Shown: one piece after another, positions 11,086 to 23,449 of the stretch
Numbering within the stretch: position 1 is the first letter of the stretch
Layout: every line of letters starts with the position of its first letter
Assembly: GCA_933228895.1 (NCBI GenBank)
Contig: OW121846.1
Span: 6,541,915-6,605,914, forward strand
DNA length: 64,000 bases
Reading direction: 5' to 3'
From: Platycnemis pennipes
Taxonomy: Eukaryota > Arthropoda > Insecta > Odonata > Platycnemididae
Position numbers and translations under genes: made by a program
Notes under the pieces: model-generated
Databases searched by the model: none
What the model saw: the letters and a program-made list of their open reading frames with translations, nothing else
What the model was told of the DNA's origin: nothing

Positions 11086-11879
11086 TGAAGCCTGAAATCA
11101 TGTATTGACGATTTTTGGATTTCATTCGACTTAGTAAGAAATTACAAGCTGTACTTCCAGGGTTCAAAAAGGAAACCCATAAAAGTAGCAGAAATAGCGT
11201 GGGAATTGTTATTGCGCGACGGCTTTATAGACATCCACTGGAAACTCAAGCGAGATAGTTAAGAACCCGGATGATGCAACAAAGAAGTTTAACAGCATTG
11301 AGGTAGCAAAAAATGTACTGCGTTACAACGGGGGCGTTTACTCGGAACCGAAATCGCAATTTTGTACACAAAATCGTTAAATGGAAACGAACAAAGAAAT
11401 TTAGTGAAAAAATTAATCTTCTAACCACAACCATTCACTCATAAATCAAATATGAAAATAAGCAAAAGGTGACGCCCACTGAAAATGCCACTGTGATAAC
11501 ATTGACGTCATTTTCCTCCCGTCCTTGACTGCTTTCAGGGGAGAGGAAGGGAGTGGAGGGGGATTCTCGGAAGGTCTACTCGCACAGATGCTGTCCCAAT
11601 CGCTCCCATTGGCCGAGTCAACTGTGTCCCCCCCATTGCGATTAGGCAAAGAAGCTTCGCGGGCTCAGTTGTGATTCGACGAATTCGATATACGTCAGAG
11701 GTTGCACCACGCCCACTTTTCCGAAAGGGTTAAAAACATGAGTTTTTCGCCGCTTATAACTCGGGAAATAATGGTCAGATCAAAAAACGGAAAAATACGG
11801 GTCTTTTTATTTTACAAACTCTATCAGATTCGGCAATAAACAAAATATGGTAAACGACCCCACTACGGAAATTTCCTAC
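11086..11879. other. No gene recognised
   Basis: AT-rich with a GC-richer patch at 11480-11650, which holds a short open frame on the minus strand without known similarity. A stretch around 11740-11840 has the look of an old repeat, but I cannot assign it. Confidence 0.4.
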
Positions 11880-13620
11880 TGGAAAATAATGAATACCGTC
11901 ATGAAACTACAAGAAAAACCCAACGTGTGCAGAGAAAAAGCAAAGAAGATTATTCATAACTCGTTACACATTTAAAATGAAAATGGGATGCGATTACTTA
12001 GAGAATTAAAAGCATTTTGGTCTTATGTTTGAGAACTACAAGGGAAGCGACTGATAGTTGAGTATACGAAGAAAAAAGACGGTGAAATTATTAGCTAAAG
12101 TTCAGGTGGAGCCAAAATATTAAAGCTTAATCCGGGAGCATCCTTTTCCGTAGCACCAACGGCACGAATGCCAAAGTGAAATATGTTAGGCCGTGTGGAC
12201 AGTCGCTTTGTCACAGTGTGAAACAAGTAGCAATACATATATACTAACTGACACGGACACGATACTAAAATGAATACTCTTCAGTCATTTGTCAATTTGA
12301 TCCTGCTGGTCTGCTCGTCGTTACCCTCCGATTCACAGTCCAACTCAGCGAGAAGTCCACGAATGTCCTCGGGATCGGTGAAGCTGAGACATAGAATAAC
12401 CCAGTATTCCATAGGATTAAAGCCCATTTGATTACTTTGGCCACATTGCAGTATGACGGTGATAAGCTATGAAAAACTTGAATAATGGCATATTTCCAAC
12501 GAAATATCTGCAATGGATACTTTAATTTTGTCCGTTGTCCGTTGGAAAGAAGGTGCTTTTCTGAGCTCGTGATGGTAACCTACGGCCAGTTAGTACTTGC
12601 GAACGTTTGTCGACGACTGCGACGAGGGACCGGCCGAAACTACATGAGAAGTTTGCATCACAACGTGTGAATTGAGAATACATTTCCTGCCACACTCCTC
12701 GGTCGTATATACTTGTCCTGCACACTCCAGGCAAGAGTTACACGTGCTCATATGAATGTGACCGGAACTACCGTCCGCGCGCCCGGATGAAGGTTCCTCA
12801 ATTTCCCGTATGAAGATTCCCTTTTCCCCGGATGAAGGTACCGCAATTTCCCCATAGCGTTTACCATAAAAACAACAGTGAACCAACGTGACGACACGAG
12901 CACCAGCCAAAATCATGAGTGACATCTTTCCAGAAACAAGGGTAACAAAATTCTTCAGAAACAGAAAGCCCAGCAAATCCCCTGGCCCGCAAGAAAAACA
13001 TGCGACAGAACCAACCTGTTCCTCCTTAATTTATCTAACCAGTTTATGGAAGATATCTTACATACACAATTTTTTTTAATAAGTCCATTAGAGAAGACTT
13101 AGAATTTTGCGCTTGGGACTTAATCCATATCATACCCATCTACAAAGGAGGCAATAAGGAAATCCCAAAACATTACAGACTGATTTCATTGGCCTCTATT
13201 ATCTCTTGCAAATCCTTGAACACATCATAGGCATTGACGTATTGTTATTCCAATTTAAACGTCTTGCAATAACCACAAGTATCGCGGTTTTATAGAGAGT
13301 AGAGCATGTGAAATACAGTCGAGTCCTTTCGTGCATAACGCTTTTCAGTCAGGAGAAAGTAATACACATATGGATGCAGTATTCATAGATTTAAAAAAAA
13401 GAATTTGACTAAGTGTCATGGAAACAACATGTGCACGCTCTCATATCCTACAGAATTAACAGGAAAATTATAAACGGGATTAGGGACTTCTTATGAACCC
13501 GGAAGCAAGAAGTAGTTATCGATGGGAGTAGCTCGACAGAAGCGGACGTGAAATCAGAAGTAAGGAAGTATTTTGGGATCCCTCCACCTCCTAACTCGCA
13601 CAAATGACATAACACAAAAG
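11880..13620 (+). mobile_element. CR1/L2-type LINE copy, old and interrupted
   Basis: The KAFWSYV-ELQG linker motif (about 12010-12050), found between endonuclease and RT in the copy at 48581-51640, is clearly recognisable. The NKSPGP-like block (KPSKSPGP, about 12965-12990) follows at about 12965. Then come HIIPIYKGGNKE and HYRLISLASI (about 13130-13200), a VFIDLKKRI palm block (about 13380) and GSILGSLHLL (about 13570-13600). Between about 12130 and 12890 the similarity is interrupted by roughly 760 bases of other sequence. That insert contains three imperfect repeats of ggatgaaggt near 12785, 12812 and 12833. No 3' end is present; the copy stops before the F-A-D-D block. Confidence 0.75.
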
Positions 13621-15099
13621 CAACACGACATTGAGCGGTGCTCCTGGGGTGGTGTTCCAAACGGATTCAGTGGGAGCCTGGACCCGAGACACATGGCACC
13701 TGCAGCATTGAAGTGGAGGCGGGGGAGACGTGTTGTCAAGGGTGCGACACACTCTCTGTCGACGCCGCCTCTGCTTACAGTCATCGCCGCCTCCCTTTCC
13801 TTTGTTTTAGCCCTAATCCAGGCCTCTCCCCGTGCCTTGGCGTGCTCCCCTCATCAGCTGTGCCATAAGTTTATAGGCCTACGTGTTGTTGTGCTTACTG
13901 GTCCCTCCACGAAGCACTCGGGTGTCGCAGATAGCGTGGCTGGGCCAATGCCCGTACCGTCATGGCGAAGAAATGTCCACGCGGAACCGCGTGGGTCAAT
14001 CGACTTCCTGAAGCAGAACTCGTTGACTTGAGGTTCGCCATCGAGTCAGAGGGAACGTTAATTGAATCACGGAAGTGGGTCCGCGAATATATTCGCTCCT
14101 TGAACACGTTCCCTGCCGTTTCGACACCGAAACAGGATCCACGAGTTCCCGCTTTTATTCATCGTGAAATAAATCACATACGCTAAATTATAATTTACGA
14201 CTGAAAACTTGCTGTTGTTAAACAATTTACACGTGCAGTAATACAGTATTTTATTTAGAAAAGTAACACAGTCTTCACAAAAGTTAAAAAGAATTTTTTT
14301 TCTGTGATAGGTGTTAAAACATGTTAGACGCATAAATGGCTCTTGGGACATCCTGTACATTAAGTTGTTGCTTTTTCACTTATTTTCTTTCCTTTGCTTC
14401 TTCCCTTCCCCTCAACGCCTTCCCCTTGCAGTGTTTTCGTTCGTCCTTCTTCTTTTCAAGCTCATGGCGCGTCTTTTGTCTTTCCACACCGTGTGTCTTT
14501 CCTCTTTTTCTTTGTTTCCCTCCTTTGCCCAAGTCAGTTATCTAATCACTTTACGGAATTCAGTTGTGCTTATTTCATTTCCAGTACATTCCTTATACAG
14601 TTATGGGTATTTAACATGAATGTTGATAAATGTTACTCCACTGCCAACTTTCGGAGCCGCTTCACTATTTTTCTTGGTGGTGAAGAATAAGTTGTCATTT
14701 AGTCAGACAGATCCACTGATGATTGTGCCTTGTTTTGTCAAAGATAACTTTCGGTTGGGACCACCACCTTTTCGAGTTATGTCAACTATTTCAAGAGAAT
14801 GCTTGGTGTCAGGCGTTATTACCTTGTTTCCTTTGTCCTTCTAATTCAGTAGAGTTATTCCCTTGCGATTCTCCTGGGCTACAGTGTCGCCCTTTTTCGT
14901 GCAAAGTTCTGAGTCACGTATTTTGGAGTGTATTTCTTGTTTTTTCACAGTGTTCAAACCAAAATAATGTTTTAATCCAACAATTTGTTTGCTAGTTGAA
15001 TGCTAGTTTACCAATTGTCGGGGTGTCTATAGTTCTCCCTTCATTCCAAATTGGCTGGCACAATCTGATTACGGCGTGGTGCCCTTCACCTCGCTAATT
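13621..15099. other. No gene recognised; GC-rich then pyrimidine-rich
   Basis: Bases 13640-14160 are GC-rich and open in several frames (152 codons at 13573-14031, 74 at 13962-14186), but none matches a family I can name. The 13962 frame begins with a basic, retrotransposon-gag-like stretch, so an LTR-element leader is conceivable. Bases 14340-14560 are strongly pyrimidine-rich on the plus strand. Neither has a splice pattern linking it to Ret. Confidence 0.4.
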
Positions 15100-15640
15100 G
15101 ATAATAATTGATAAATGGGGAAATAAGTAATTATGAGGATGTTATTAGCTCATGATATAACCAAAATTTCGGCCAGGTGTAGGAAATGGGGACTAGAACT
15201 AAAATTAAAATTGTGTACAGTAATGAATTTTGGGTCAAACTGTTGGAAAAACACAACACTAGATATAAAATAGACGGGATTTAAACTAAGTACTTCAATT
15301 TGAGTTTCGTAACTTGTAGTCACCACCAAACTCACTTTGAGAATACATGAAAACAATTTGCGGATCCGCCTTGATGAAAGTAGTATACATTAGACGGGTG
15401 GTGGGTAAAGGCAAGCCAATAGTTAATAAAGAGGTGTTATTTCGCGCAAGTTAGGCCAAAAGTGGAATATGCTTTTTAGTATTTGGGGCCCGTGGGAAAA
15501 GACTAGTCGTAGAAATGGATAACACTGAGAGGAGATCGGCTAGATTAGTGATAGGTAAGTGTAACTTCATGGCTTGAGGTAATGGGAAGGGAGAACCTCC
15601 AAAGATGAATACAGCACTCCAGACTAAGACGTAAATACAG
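15100..15640 (+). mobile_element. CR1/L2-type LINE fragment, decayed
   Basis: Fragments of the RT thumb and tail of the main LINE family. CRKWGLELKLKLCTVMNFG (about 15180-15235) matches the W-C-D-K-W-x-L-E-L-N-x-K-K-C block, and a WKNTT stretch follows. A RPKVEYAF segment (about 15450-15470) and ERRSARLVIGKCN (about 15520-15562) match the region leading to and following W-D-P-N. Frames shift repeatedly. No 3' end is visible; the sequence passes into unrelated DNA near 15640. Confidence 0.65.
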
Positions 15641-16544
15641 GGCAGAATTGTTCACCTTGAGTACCAAGAAGACCAAAGTCTCTCTCTCCTTGGCACCTCA
15701 GCCCTTTAATGGACCTTCGCCTCTTCCACAGTTTCCCCTCATTCTTCTTATTCTTCTTGTCACTCTTCTTTCCCATCCTTCAATGTGCATTATCTTTAGA
15801 TCTTTGATGACCTCATCACTCCACCTTAGACTAGGGCCGTGTTCCAATCCCAAGGGCGTGTACTGCACTCTTGCACCCTTAACGCTCTTTCTTGCACTTT
15901 CACCCTTTTCTGCACTTACTTGCTCTATTCCGACATTAGCGCCATGGACACTTTGTGGCGGTGGAGTTCAACTGCAAAAAGTTGACGAGCATGTATCGTG
16001 TGGTTTCGGACACAGATGTGTATATCAGTGGTTTCGGGATAGATTTCGTAAGCACAATCGAGATGTGGAAGTAAACGACTTTTCTGTGCTGTTTCTGCAA
16101 GTAATAATAAACCCTATTTTTGAGGTATTGTTCATGGTGTTTGGTAATCTTATGGTATTCTTCGTATCATTTAATGCGAAGTCGCAACGGTGTTAAGATT
16201 ATGTCAACAAATGTTGGTGCCCAAAATAATAAAGAGGAGCAATTCACAACGCATATTATTACTTAACAAGGCATTGTTTGAAATATCCAAGAACAGCTTA
16301 ACATGCTGTGTATTTCTCGCTAAACAAATTTTATCAATATAGAATCCATTGCGAATATATCAATACTGTCCAGTTATGAAATCCGGAGAAATTTACATAA
16401 ATGATTGTATGCATGAAATTTGAATAATAACTAAGAAAATAAAGATTCACAATCATTAAAAATTACGAGCATGATTAGTTGTACCCTATACTGCTCTTGA
16501 TAAAGTACAGAGGATTAGTATACACAGTACGTAGCACACATATT
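15641..16544. other. No gene recognised
   Basis: One open frame of 182 codons (15648-16196) is hydrophobic and low in complexity at its start. It shows no known domain and probably reflects pyrimidine-rich sequence. The remainder is AT-rich. Confidence 0.4.
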
Positions 16545-18425
16545 TCCAAAGCGTTTTCACTACCAGCACTTTAGATGCAATTGAACCACTAAATAAACAT
16601 TTCCAACACCCGATGCCCGAAATCGCTATTGAGTCTCGCGGTATAGAGAATCAACTTGAAAACATAAACACCAATAAATCCCCCGGCCCTGACCAAATTC
16701 CGGCACGCGCTTATAAAACACTAGCATCAGAAGTATCACCTTGCTTAGAAATAATATTTCGTAAATCGTTATCTGAGCACATGGTTCCCAAGGACTGGAA
16801 AATGGCTAATATTACACCTTTATTCAAATCCGGCGATAGAGAAGATCCTAGCAACTACAGCCTATCTCACTAACATCGATATAGTGTAAGATAATGGAAC
16901 ATATAATAGTTAGTTCGATTATGGGACACTTGGATAGAGAAAATTTGTTATTTAATAACCAACACGGTTTCCGAAAATCCAAGTCATGCGAAACGGAATT
17001 GGCACTCTTTGTACACGACTTATTAGTTTCGGGAGAAAATAATGCTCAGGTTGATGCGATATTCGTCGATTTAAAAAAAGCCTTTGATAGAGTATCTCAT
17101 GACAGATTGCTCTTAAAGCTAGAAAGTTATGGTATAGATAAACGCGTAGTATGCTGTATTAATCAACTCTTAGTTGGCCGCGAACAGAGAGTTACTATAG
17201 ACGGTATCATGTCCAATATAGTTAGTGTCACATCAGGTGTTCCCCAGGGAAGTGTGATAGGCCCACTTTTATTTCTTTAATATATCAATGACCTCGGCAG
17301 TGTTGTAGTAAATAGTAGAATTCGGCTTTTTGCAGATGATGCAGTAGTGTATAGAGAAATTAGTAGTCCGGGATACAAGGCATCGTTAGAAAAGGACCTC
17401 GTAGCAATTCAGGCGTGGTGCGATAAATGTAAACTGGAACTGAACATAAAAAAGTGCGTGACAGTAAATTTTTGGAAAAGGAAAAACTCGATAGAAAGAA
17501 ACTATATGATTCAAGGAAAGGAATTAGTAAACGTGGAATCAGTCAAGTACTTAGGTGTAACACTTACTCAGGATCTATCATGGGGGAGACATATCAGGGA
17601 AATATGCAGTCAAGCAAATAGAAAGTTGGGGTTTATTAAAAGAATATTAGGGAAAAGTGAGGAGAGGGTGAAGGAACGTTGCTATTTTTCAATTGTTAGA
17701 CCACACTTAGAATATGCTACGAGCATATGGGACCCTTATGAAGCAGGCTTAATTTACGAATTAGATCGAGTACAAAGAAGAGCGGCGAGATAAGTAAAAG
17801 GGTGTTACGATAGGGAAAGCAGTGTGTCTGGTATGTTAGCCGAATTGGGATGGGAATCGCTGTCACAACGCAGGCTGAATTATAGACTTAATCTTCTAGA
17901 AAAATGTATGGAGAGACATTTCATTAATGACGTTAATCATATATTGCTGGCTCCGACTTATTATGGTAGGCTCGATAATTCTAATAAAATTAAGGAGATA
18001 GATTGCAGGACGGACAGGTGTAAAATGTCATTTTTCCGCGTACGATTCGAGATCAGAACGTTAAACATCGCGTAAATCGGTAATAATTATAGAGGTGATA
18101 TTCAGAGTAGGTCGATAGTATTTTTTTATTTTTTTATTACCTGCATGTTCAAATCAACGTGTGACTTGCATGCAATGCTTTTTTTTTGCATGCATGAGTA
18201 TCTATGAAATTGGTGTCGGGTTTCAAGGCATGCATGGTATTCATGGGTGTGTCCTGCATGATTGGGATTTAGTAGTTTTTCTTCTTTTTTTCCCCAATTA
18301 CTTTTAAAGGTGTAGTGTTTGTTTTGTAGTGTTCATTTTTGTTTGTTGTGTCATTGTTCCTGGTGTGGATGCACCCCCTGCCACACACCCTCGAGGTGGC
18401 TTGCAGGGTATGTCGTAGATATAGA
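16545..18425 (+). mobile_element. CR1/L2-type LINE copy C, RT mostly readable
   Basis: A 5'-truncated copy covering the whole RT. The frame at 16613-16873 has NTNKSPGPDQIPARAYK and MVPKDWKMANITPLFKSGD. The frame at 16894-17280 has HGFRKSKSCETELALFVHD, FVDLKKAFDRVSHDRL and GVPQGSVIGPLLFL. A stop then precedes YINDL. A short stretch then encodes RLFADDAVVYREI with the catalytic aspartates, continuing in the frame at 17347-17793 to HLEYATSIWDPYEAG and VQRRAAR. Another stop follows, then 17824-18075 to IDCRTDRCKMSF. Only a frameshift and a few stops break it. The 3' untranslated part differs from that of copies A, F and G but ends in the same hairpin (about 18382-18412) and a gtcgtagatatag tail. 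Confidence 0.9.
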
Positions 18426-19044
18426 TATGTATACGTATCTACCTACCTGTAAGTAATATTGAATTTGATGACTGGATATGGACTTTTTACATCAAATACT
18501 GTTTTCTCTTCTTTCGTATTGCCAATTACTAATACATGGACATACAATTGTATGGCTAGTTAACTTTCAATTCTTAAGATGGTCCGGCATTCATTTACCA
18601 ATGAGTAAGAAGAACCTAATAATTATTTCAGTATGTAAAACACGCAAGTTCCACTTCGATGCCGTAGTCATCACACCATAGAAAGTAATAAATACTCTTT
18701 CATTTAGTGAGCACCATTTCTGCCGTACGTTAACGTCATTTTACTCTAAAATACTTTTTAAATACATTAAAAATTACTATTCACAACTTCCTTCGCCTTA
18801 GACAGTTTATCTGTAACCATGTTGTTTACTTTCATTAGAACTATTCTATTTCGTTAAAATTTTAACTCGTGTTCCCGAAATTTATGAAGTTCACATGACA
18901 TACAAACGTCAAATAATAATAGTTTGCATTATAGAAATCCGTTTCATCATCCATTCTTAACAATTTTGTCTCCTGAATCTCCTCTGTTTCTATCGTAGTG
19001 CGCAAAAGGGAGCATGGACGTCCCCCTACGTGCACTAGGCCCTA
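18426..19044. other. Ret intron, nothing recognised
   Basis: AT-rich intron sequence with no supported feature. Confidence 0.5.
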
Positions 19045-19079
19045 AGGGCCAAGGTCCGATATACACGGACCTTGGCCCT
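19045..19079. repeat. Perfect 14-bp GC-rich hairpin
   Basis: AGGGCCAAGGTCCG at 19045-19058 is exactly complementary to 19066-19079, with a 7-base loop. It is flanked by AT-rich DNA on the left and lies in the Ret intron. Confidence 0.9.
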
Positions 19080-19756
19080 GGCGCTCTTCTGAATGCGATC
19101 TGAAACGGATTGGAACCGCACTACTTGACGTCACATCCGAAAGTTGACAATCGAAAAGAGCGGGTAAGAGTTTGAAGGGTGCATAATGACGAATTGGCGA
19201 AAAATGGCGATAGAGTTCCTTAGCAGTCCCGCTAAATCTGTTCTAGTGGAAAGATTGCTCTTACGGGCAGCATTGACTATGAGAAAGCATAGAAACAGCT
19301 TGGCCCACCAATCTGCAAGAAGTTTACTCTGAGTGAACTCGTGGGAAAGGTACAATTCGGCCAGTCAAAAAACTTTATCCTGATGTAACTGCTTTGAAGC
19401 TGAAAATTATTTAGACTGCTTTTAGAAGCAAAATTGTTCATTCTATCTTTCACTAATTACATTATTTTTACAGTTATATTTTTAAACCTCTGTTTATGTG
19501 TTCTGTGGATATATTCTGTAGATTTCTCTGTGCAAAGATTGTGACCTCGTACTCATTTTTAACCAATTTTTTTATTACATACTTCTAGTTTATTCATTAT
19601 GCATAAAAAATCATTGCTTTTACATGCAGTTTGATGTGTTTGGTGTCCAATTTAATATATATTAAAGTGTATAAAATTCATTAATATTTCGAGTGTACCG
19701 ATTCAGTGATTACGTACGTGAAGGTAACAGCTTTTTATGATCCTTAATTTATTTTC

Positions 19757-19905
19757 GGGGAAACGAGACGAAACGGGACTCTCGTCCGAGACTTGAGACC
19801 GACACGAGACTGGGGTTCACGTGAAGAGACTCGAGACGACACCCGAGTTTGGAAAACGAGACTGAGACGAGACTGACTCAAGTCTCGTCTCGCGGCAACA
19901 CTAAA
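19757..19905. repeat. GAGAC-rich cryptic repeat
   Basis: About 150 bases built from irregularly spaced cgagac/gagact words, ending in the complementary gtctcgtctcg. It has no strict period. Such cryptic repeats are common in arthropod introns, often as mobile-element debris. Confidence 0.75.
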
Positions 19906-20090
19906 TACCTTTCCAAGGAAATATCATATGGACATATTTTTACTCCACACTCGGACACAATTGCGTTTTTAACAGCTAGGGCAAATAGGAACGTTTTCCT
20001 TGTGGGCAAAGTGATCCCTCAATAAAGTTTCAATTCTCTGCCAGAGGCGGCGTGTGGTGACGACCAGAGCATTGCAACTGGCCGACGTAC

Positions 20091-20252
20091 CTAGTCGGCC
20101 ATCCGTGGTGGTCTGGTTGGCGGTCGCCTTGCTGTCCACTGGTCCGCAGGAGCACTTGCCGTAGGTGTCACAGGAGCAAACGCCAGTGGCACTCTTAATT
20201 CCACGACCCTGGTTCTCGTCCGTGTGTTTCCTAGCACTGCCAAACACATCAC
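20091..20252 (-). CDS. Ret: Ret exon: end of cysteine-rich domain
   Basis: The reverse strand has a textbook acceptor (attatttttgcag) before 20252 and a donor (gtacgt) after 20091. Phase is 1 in, 1 out, which fits exon 36105-36717 upstream and exon 7440-7605 downstream exactly. The peptide contains RGIKSATGVCSCDTYGKCSC, which parallels the R-G-I-K-A-x-x-G-x-C-x-C...C-x-C segment closing the cysteine-rich domain of RET. Four cysteines are present. A threonine/asparagine-rich stretch (NQTTTDGR, with a possible N-glycosylation site) leads to the membrane exon. The frame stays open past the donor, but that extension has no similarity. Confidence 0.92.
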   Translation of the reverse strand: MMCLAVLGNTRTRTRVVELRVPLAFAPVTPTASAPADQWTARRPPTRPPRMAD

Positions 20253-20639
20253 CTGCAAAAATAATTCAATATTAGAAAGGTTTGCCCAATTATAAATTCT
20301 GTACTATTATTTCAGACCGTGCACAGTGCCATTTAACTAGAAAATTACAGGAAGTCTGCAGGTTATACATTTGTTTCCTAAACATTTAACGTGGTTGACC
20401 TACATTTTAACTGTCCTTTATAGCTCATATAGTTTTGATTTCTCGGGGCTGAGCTTAAAGCCACCGAGTGCATTCACCGGGTTTCGGATGGTAGGTCGAC
20501 CTCTAGATATAGAGGTTATCTGCGAGATAAGCGAGTTAACTCGTCGAATAAGCAGTCGTGGACAAAAAGCGGCTGCACTCCGAGGTGGTATGGTCTATCA
20601 TTAGGTAAGAAAGGCTTTTAAATGATACAGAATCCTGTG
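20253..20639. other. Ret intron next to cysteine-rich exon, nothing recognised
   Basis: The last bases before the exon form the pyrimidine tract and branch region. No other feature is seen. Confidence 0.5.
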
Positions 20640-21233
20640 AATATGCCGTGACTTGGCGACGGGAGGCCGCCAACAATTACGCTTCCCATCACCCGGAAGA
20701 GAGGTCAGCAGCTCTTCTTCTTATGAGTGAAGGTGGAGACCACAGTAGTCGGTACAGCGACACTCATTTCACTACTGGCGTGGTAACATGTACTTTAAAG
20801 GCCGTAGTACTGCCATGTAGAAGGCAAGGGGAAACCACCACATTATTATCCCGGGGAGTCGCAGCTGCTCCACTCCTTTCTTTCTTATCATGGCGTGATG
20901 GAACCCTCTAGGGTAAAATATTCCGGAGGTGAAATATTCACCCAGTCGGATCTCCGGGCGGGGACTACCCGAGAGATTACATCAGCCAAGTGTGACAGTC
21001 AGTTAAGGGTAGGAACGTGGAGAGTTCGATCACTTCGGACCTGCGGGAGACTGGAAAACCTTAATGGGGAGATGCGAAGAATGGACCTCGACACATTAGG
21101 AATCAGTGAAATGAGATATCCCGAAAAAGGAGACTTCTGGAGTGGAAGTTGTACAATTATTCACACTGGATCAGAAATTGGTAACGCTGGAGTAGGCATA
21201 ATGCTCAGGAAGAGTGCAGGACTGCGCTACTAA
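20640..21233 (+). pseudogene. RTE-like LINE 5' part, endonuclease start
   Basis: The frame at 20895-21233 contains RVGTWRVRSLRTCGRLENL, then RRMDLDTLGISEMRYPEKG and AGVGIMLRKSAG. This is the N-terminal half of the apurinic-type endonuclease of LINEs often annotated as craniofacial development protein 2-like (G-T-W-N-V-R-T-L...L-G-I-S-E-x-R-W...G-V-G-I-M-L). The glutamate of the S-E-x-R block is kept. Upstream, 20648-20911 reads as the variable leader usual in this class. The frame stops at 21233, before the Y-A-P-T and S-D-H blocks, so only the start survives. Together with pieces at 601-2045 and 38650-39080 it marks a second LINE class in the window. Confidence 0.75.
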
Positions 21234-21511
21234 GGATTTAAGAGAGGAGCTACGTCAATATGAAGAGGTTGGCCGATAGAAGAATCGAGTGGAGGGCTGC
21301 GTCGCTAAGCAACCCTAGGATTGTTGACCCTCGAAGATGATGAGGTTTGATTTACTCGAAATATCCTCTTAATGAATGGTTCTATGCTGAAAACATATGG
21401 GGATGACCTGGCCCCATCTTTTTGAGTTCTGTTTACCCTTAGTATGTGTGTACCTCGTAACTTCAAAGTCATTCTCTATCTTTCTAGATTATTACGTAAA
21501 AATATTTGAAA

Positions 21512-22129
21512 GTTTGCGACGCCGAGAATAAACTCGATTTTTCGATCGTGCGTCGCGGCCCGGCTCCGCGCAGTGGGACCTCGAAATACCGAGACTCCGT
21601 TGGACTGTTCATGTTGTGTTGACATTAACTCCTCAAATTCCACTTTTTCAGGCTATGCATGTTTTCACTGATTTCTAAAGATTCTATACTGAAGATTTTG
21701 CGAGGATATTGGATCGAGAGAATGGATCAGTGCACTCGTAACTGCGGTAAATTTGTTTTTCTTTGGATAATTTTCGGAATCATACTGCAAATTACGAACG
21801 TCCATCAACTCTTGAGAAATAATGCGGGAAAAGTCGGTAGGCGATGTCAAGTTGGTAAGAAGAGAAACTCTTTCGGTGTACCCGAAGAAAGCAGTCTTTC
21901 AGTACCTCTTAGACCTTTACCACATGCATGATTTTTCCGCGATTTCTCCAAAATATAATACATGGAGGTTCTTTTCAATGTTTTTATCTCGAAAATCACC
22001 ATAGCGGAGTGGATGCGACTACAATCCAGTCCACACACTTGCCGCGCCACCGTTACTTCCCGTTGCAGGCGGATTCGACCAGAATCGACCGCGCGATCGA
22101 AATACTAATATGAAATCGGCGTCGCAAAC
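21512..22129. mobile_element. Possible small inverted-repeat element
   Basis: GTTTGCGACGCCGA (21512-21525) is exactly complementary to 22116-22129. Inside, ttcgatcg-type stretches near 21535-21550 and 22080-22100 extend the pairing imperfectly. The same gcgacgccga word occurs at about 2393. No target-site duplication flanks the ends. The interior has open frames (21659-21931) without known similarity. It may be a non-autonomous DNA transposon, or a chance or rearranged repeat. Confidence 0.4.
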
Positions 22130-22594
22130 GGTGGCAGCATCACTCATCGGATTCGCACTGTGGATGCTTTGTGAAGTATCTCCATGTAAGTTACTTCGTG
22201 ATACTCGGCTTATTATTATATTAAAAAATTGCCAAAATTTAAGGGCCGACATTTTGTTTAATATCTTTGGTACGTAAATACAAAAATGTAAGCAGACTAC
22301 ACGAAGACAAAGAAGAACGACTGTTTCATCTAATTACATTGATTTATATTCAGATTCTTTACACATAAAGGTTTAGTAAGGGCTTGATTTTGAAGATTTC
22401 GTGAGAAAATTGAGTGTAGAACATTTTTGCGAAATTTGTGCAAATTTGACCTCATGCTAATTCTTAAGTATTGTGTAATAAGGAAAATGCTTTGCGTCAT
22501 CGCATGCACTTGTCTTTTGAGAATATTTATGCAACGTTTCAGCTTCCTAGATTGAAAAAATCACTCTTTGAATTTTGGTGGGACATTTTCGATT

Positions 22595-23085
22595 TCAGCC
22601 CACTGTGTGGTGGTGCGACCCGCGCGCGGTGCGGGATGTCCACTGAAGAGAAAGATTCAAGTCCCCAAACAGAAGCACGTCACCAAGCGATCGGACATGG
22701 AGAAGCGAATTGAAACAAGTCTCGAGGGCGGATAGCGTGCTGTTGGGTGGGCGATAAAAGCAACCGATGAATAGTTTCCGACCACAGTAGTTGCTACGTT
22801 TGATCTGAATCTCTGTCCAAAGTATCTCACAGCCAGACTCGACCACTGAAATGCAGGGATATTTGAGTCAATGGCCAACGGTACGCCCCCACCGTGAGAA
22901 ATCCGATCCCGTGGGAAAATTTGATGAGACATGGCAAAGTCCAATTCACAATCTGAGACTTTTCCGCGAAGCCACGTCTCGGTAAGCGCTATCACTTGGA
23001 AGGAGGCGAGTTCGTTGATATGCGCAGCGAGGTCCGACAGTTTGTTCAGAATGCTCCTAGTATTCTGATAGAGGCAATTGCGCAC
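22595..23085 (-). pseudogene. LINE endonuclease fragment (Jockey/CR1 group)
   Basis: On the reverse strand, 23085-22657 gives YQNTRSILNKLSDLAAHINE and VIALTETWL, the N-terminal blocks of an apurinic-type LINE endonuclease (catalytic Q-N and E in T-E-T-W-L). GGGVPLAIDS follows (G-G-G-V-x-x-A). After a frameshift near 22830, 22846-22595 gives FIGCFYRPPNSTL and LLFGDLNLSLQW (G-D-F-N block). The family is not the abundant one, whose matching blocks read differently (TESWL). Nothing of the RT follows at lower coordinates, so the fragment is truncated at both ends. Confidence 0.8.
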
Positions 23086-23449
23086 CGGCCCGGGTTACAT
23101 TGCCAGCAAGAAGGATGAGGGGAGGTAGGCGCTTTTACGTTGATGATGTCCGCACTGTTCTCCGGCGAAATGAACTGAACGAATTGCTCGAGTCCAGCAC
23201 AAGTCATCGGTGACGGCACCCGGGTCCCCTGGTCGCCGGGAGTGGACTAGGGGGAGGACACCCGTTGGCGAGCAAGGAAACACAAATCCTCTGGTAGAGC
23301 ACAGGAAATAAGAGGGTTGAGAGGGGGGAGAGGACACACCAGTTCGAAGGAAACGCCATGCAGATCGTGGTTCCACCAACAATAAGCACGAAAGGAGTGC
23401 GACGGCAAATACACGCGTGCTTGCGGCGGCGGCGGCCATCTTGTGCCTG

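Noticed and set aside
13573..14186. 152- and 74-codon plus-strand frames as a host gene
   Set aside because: No domain, no consistent splice pattern and no repeat partner; could be retroelement leader, so left unassigned.
15648..16196. 182-codon plus-strand frame as a membrane protein
   Set aside because: Hydrophobicity comes from pyrimidine-rich sequence; no start context, domain or neighbour support.
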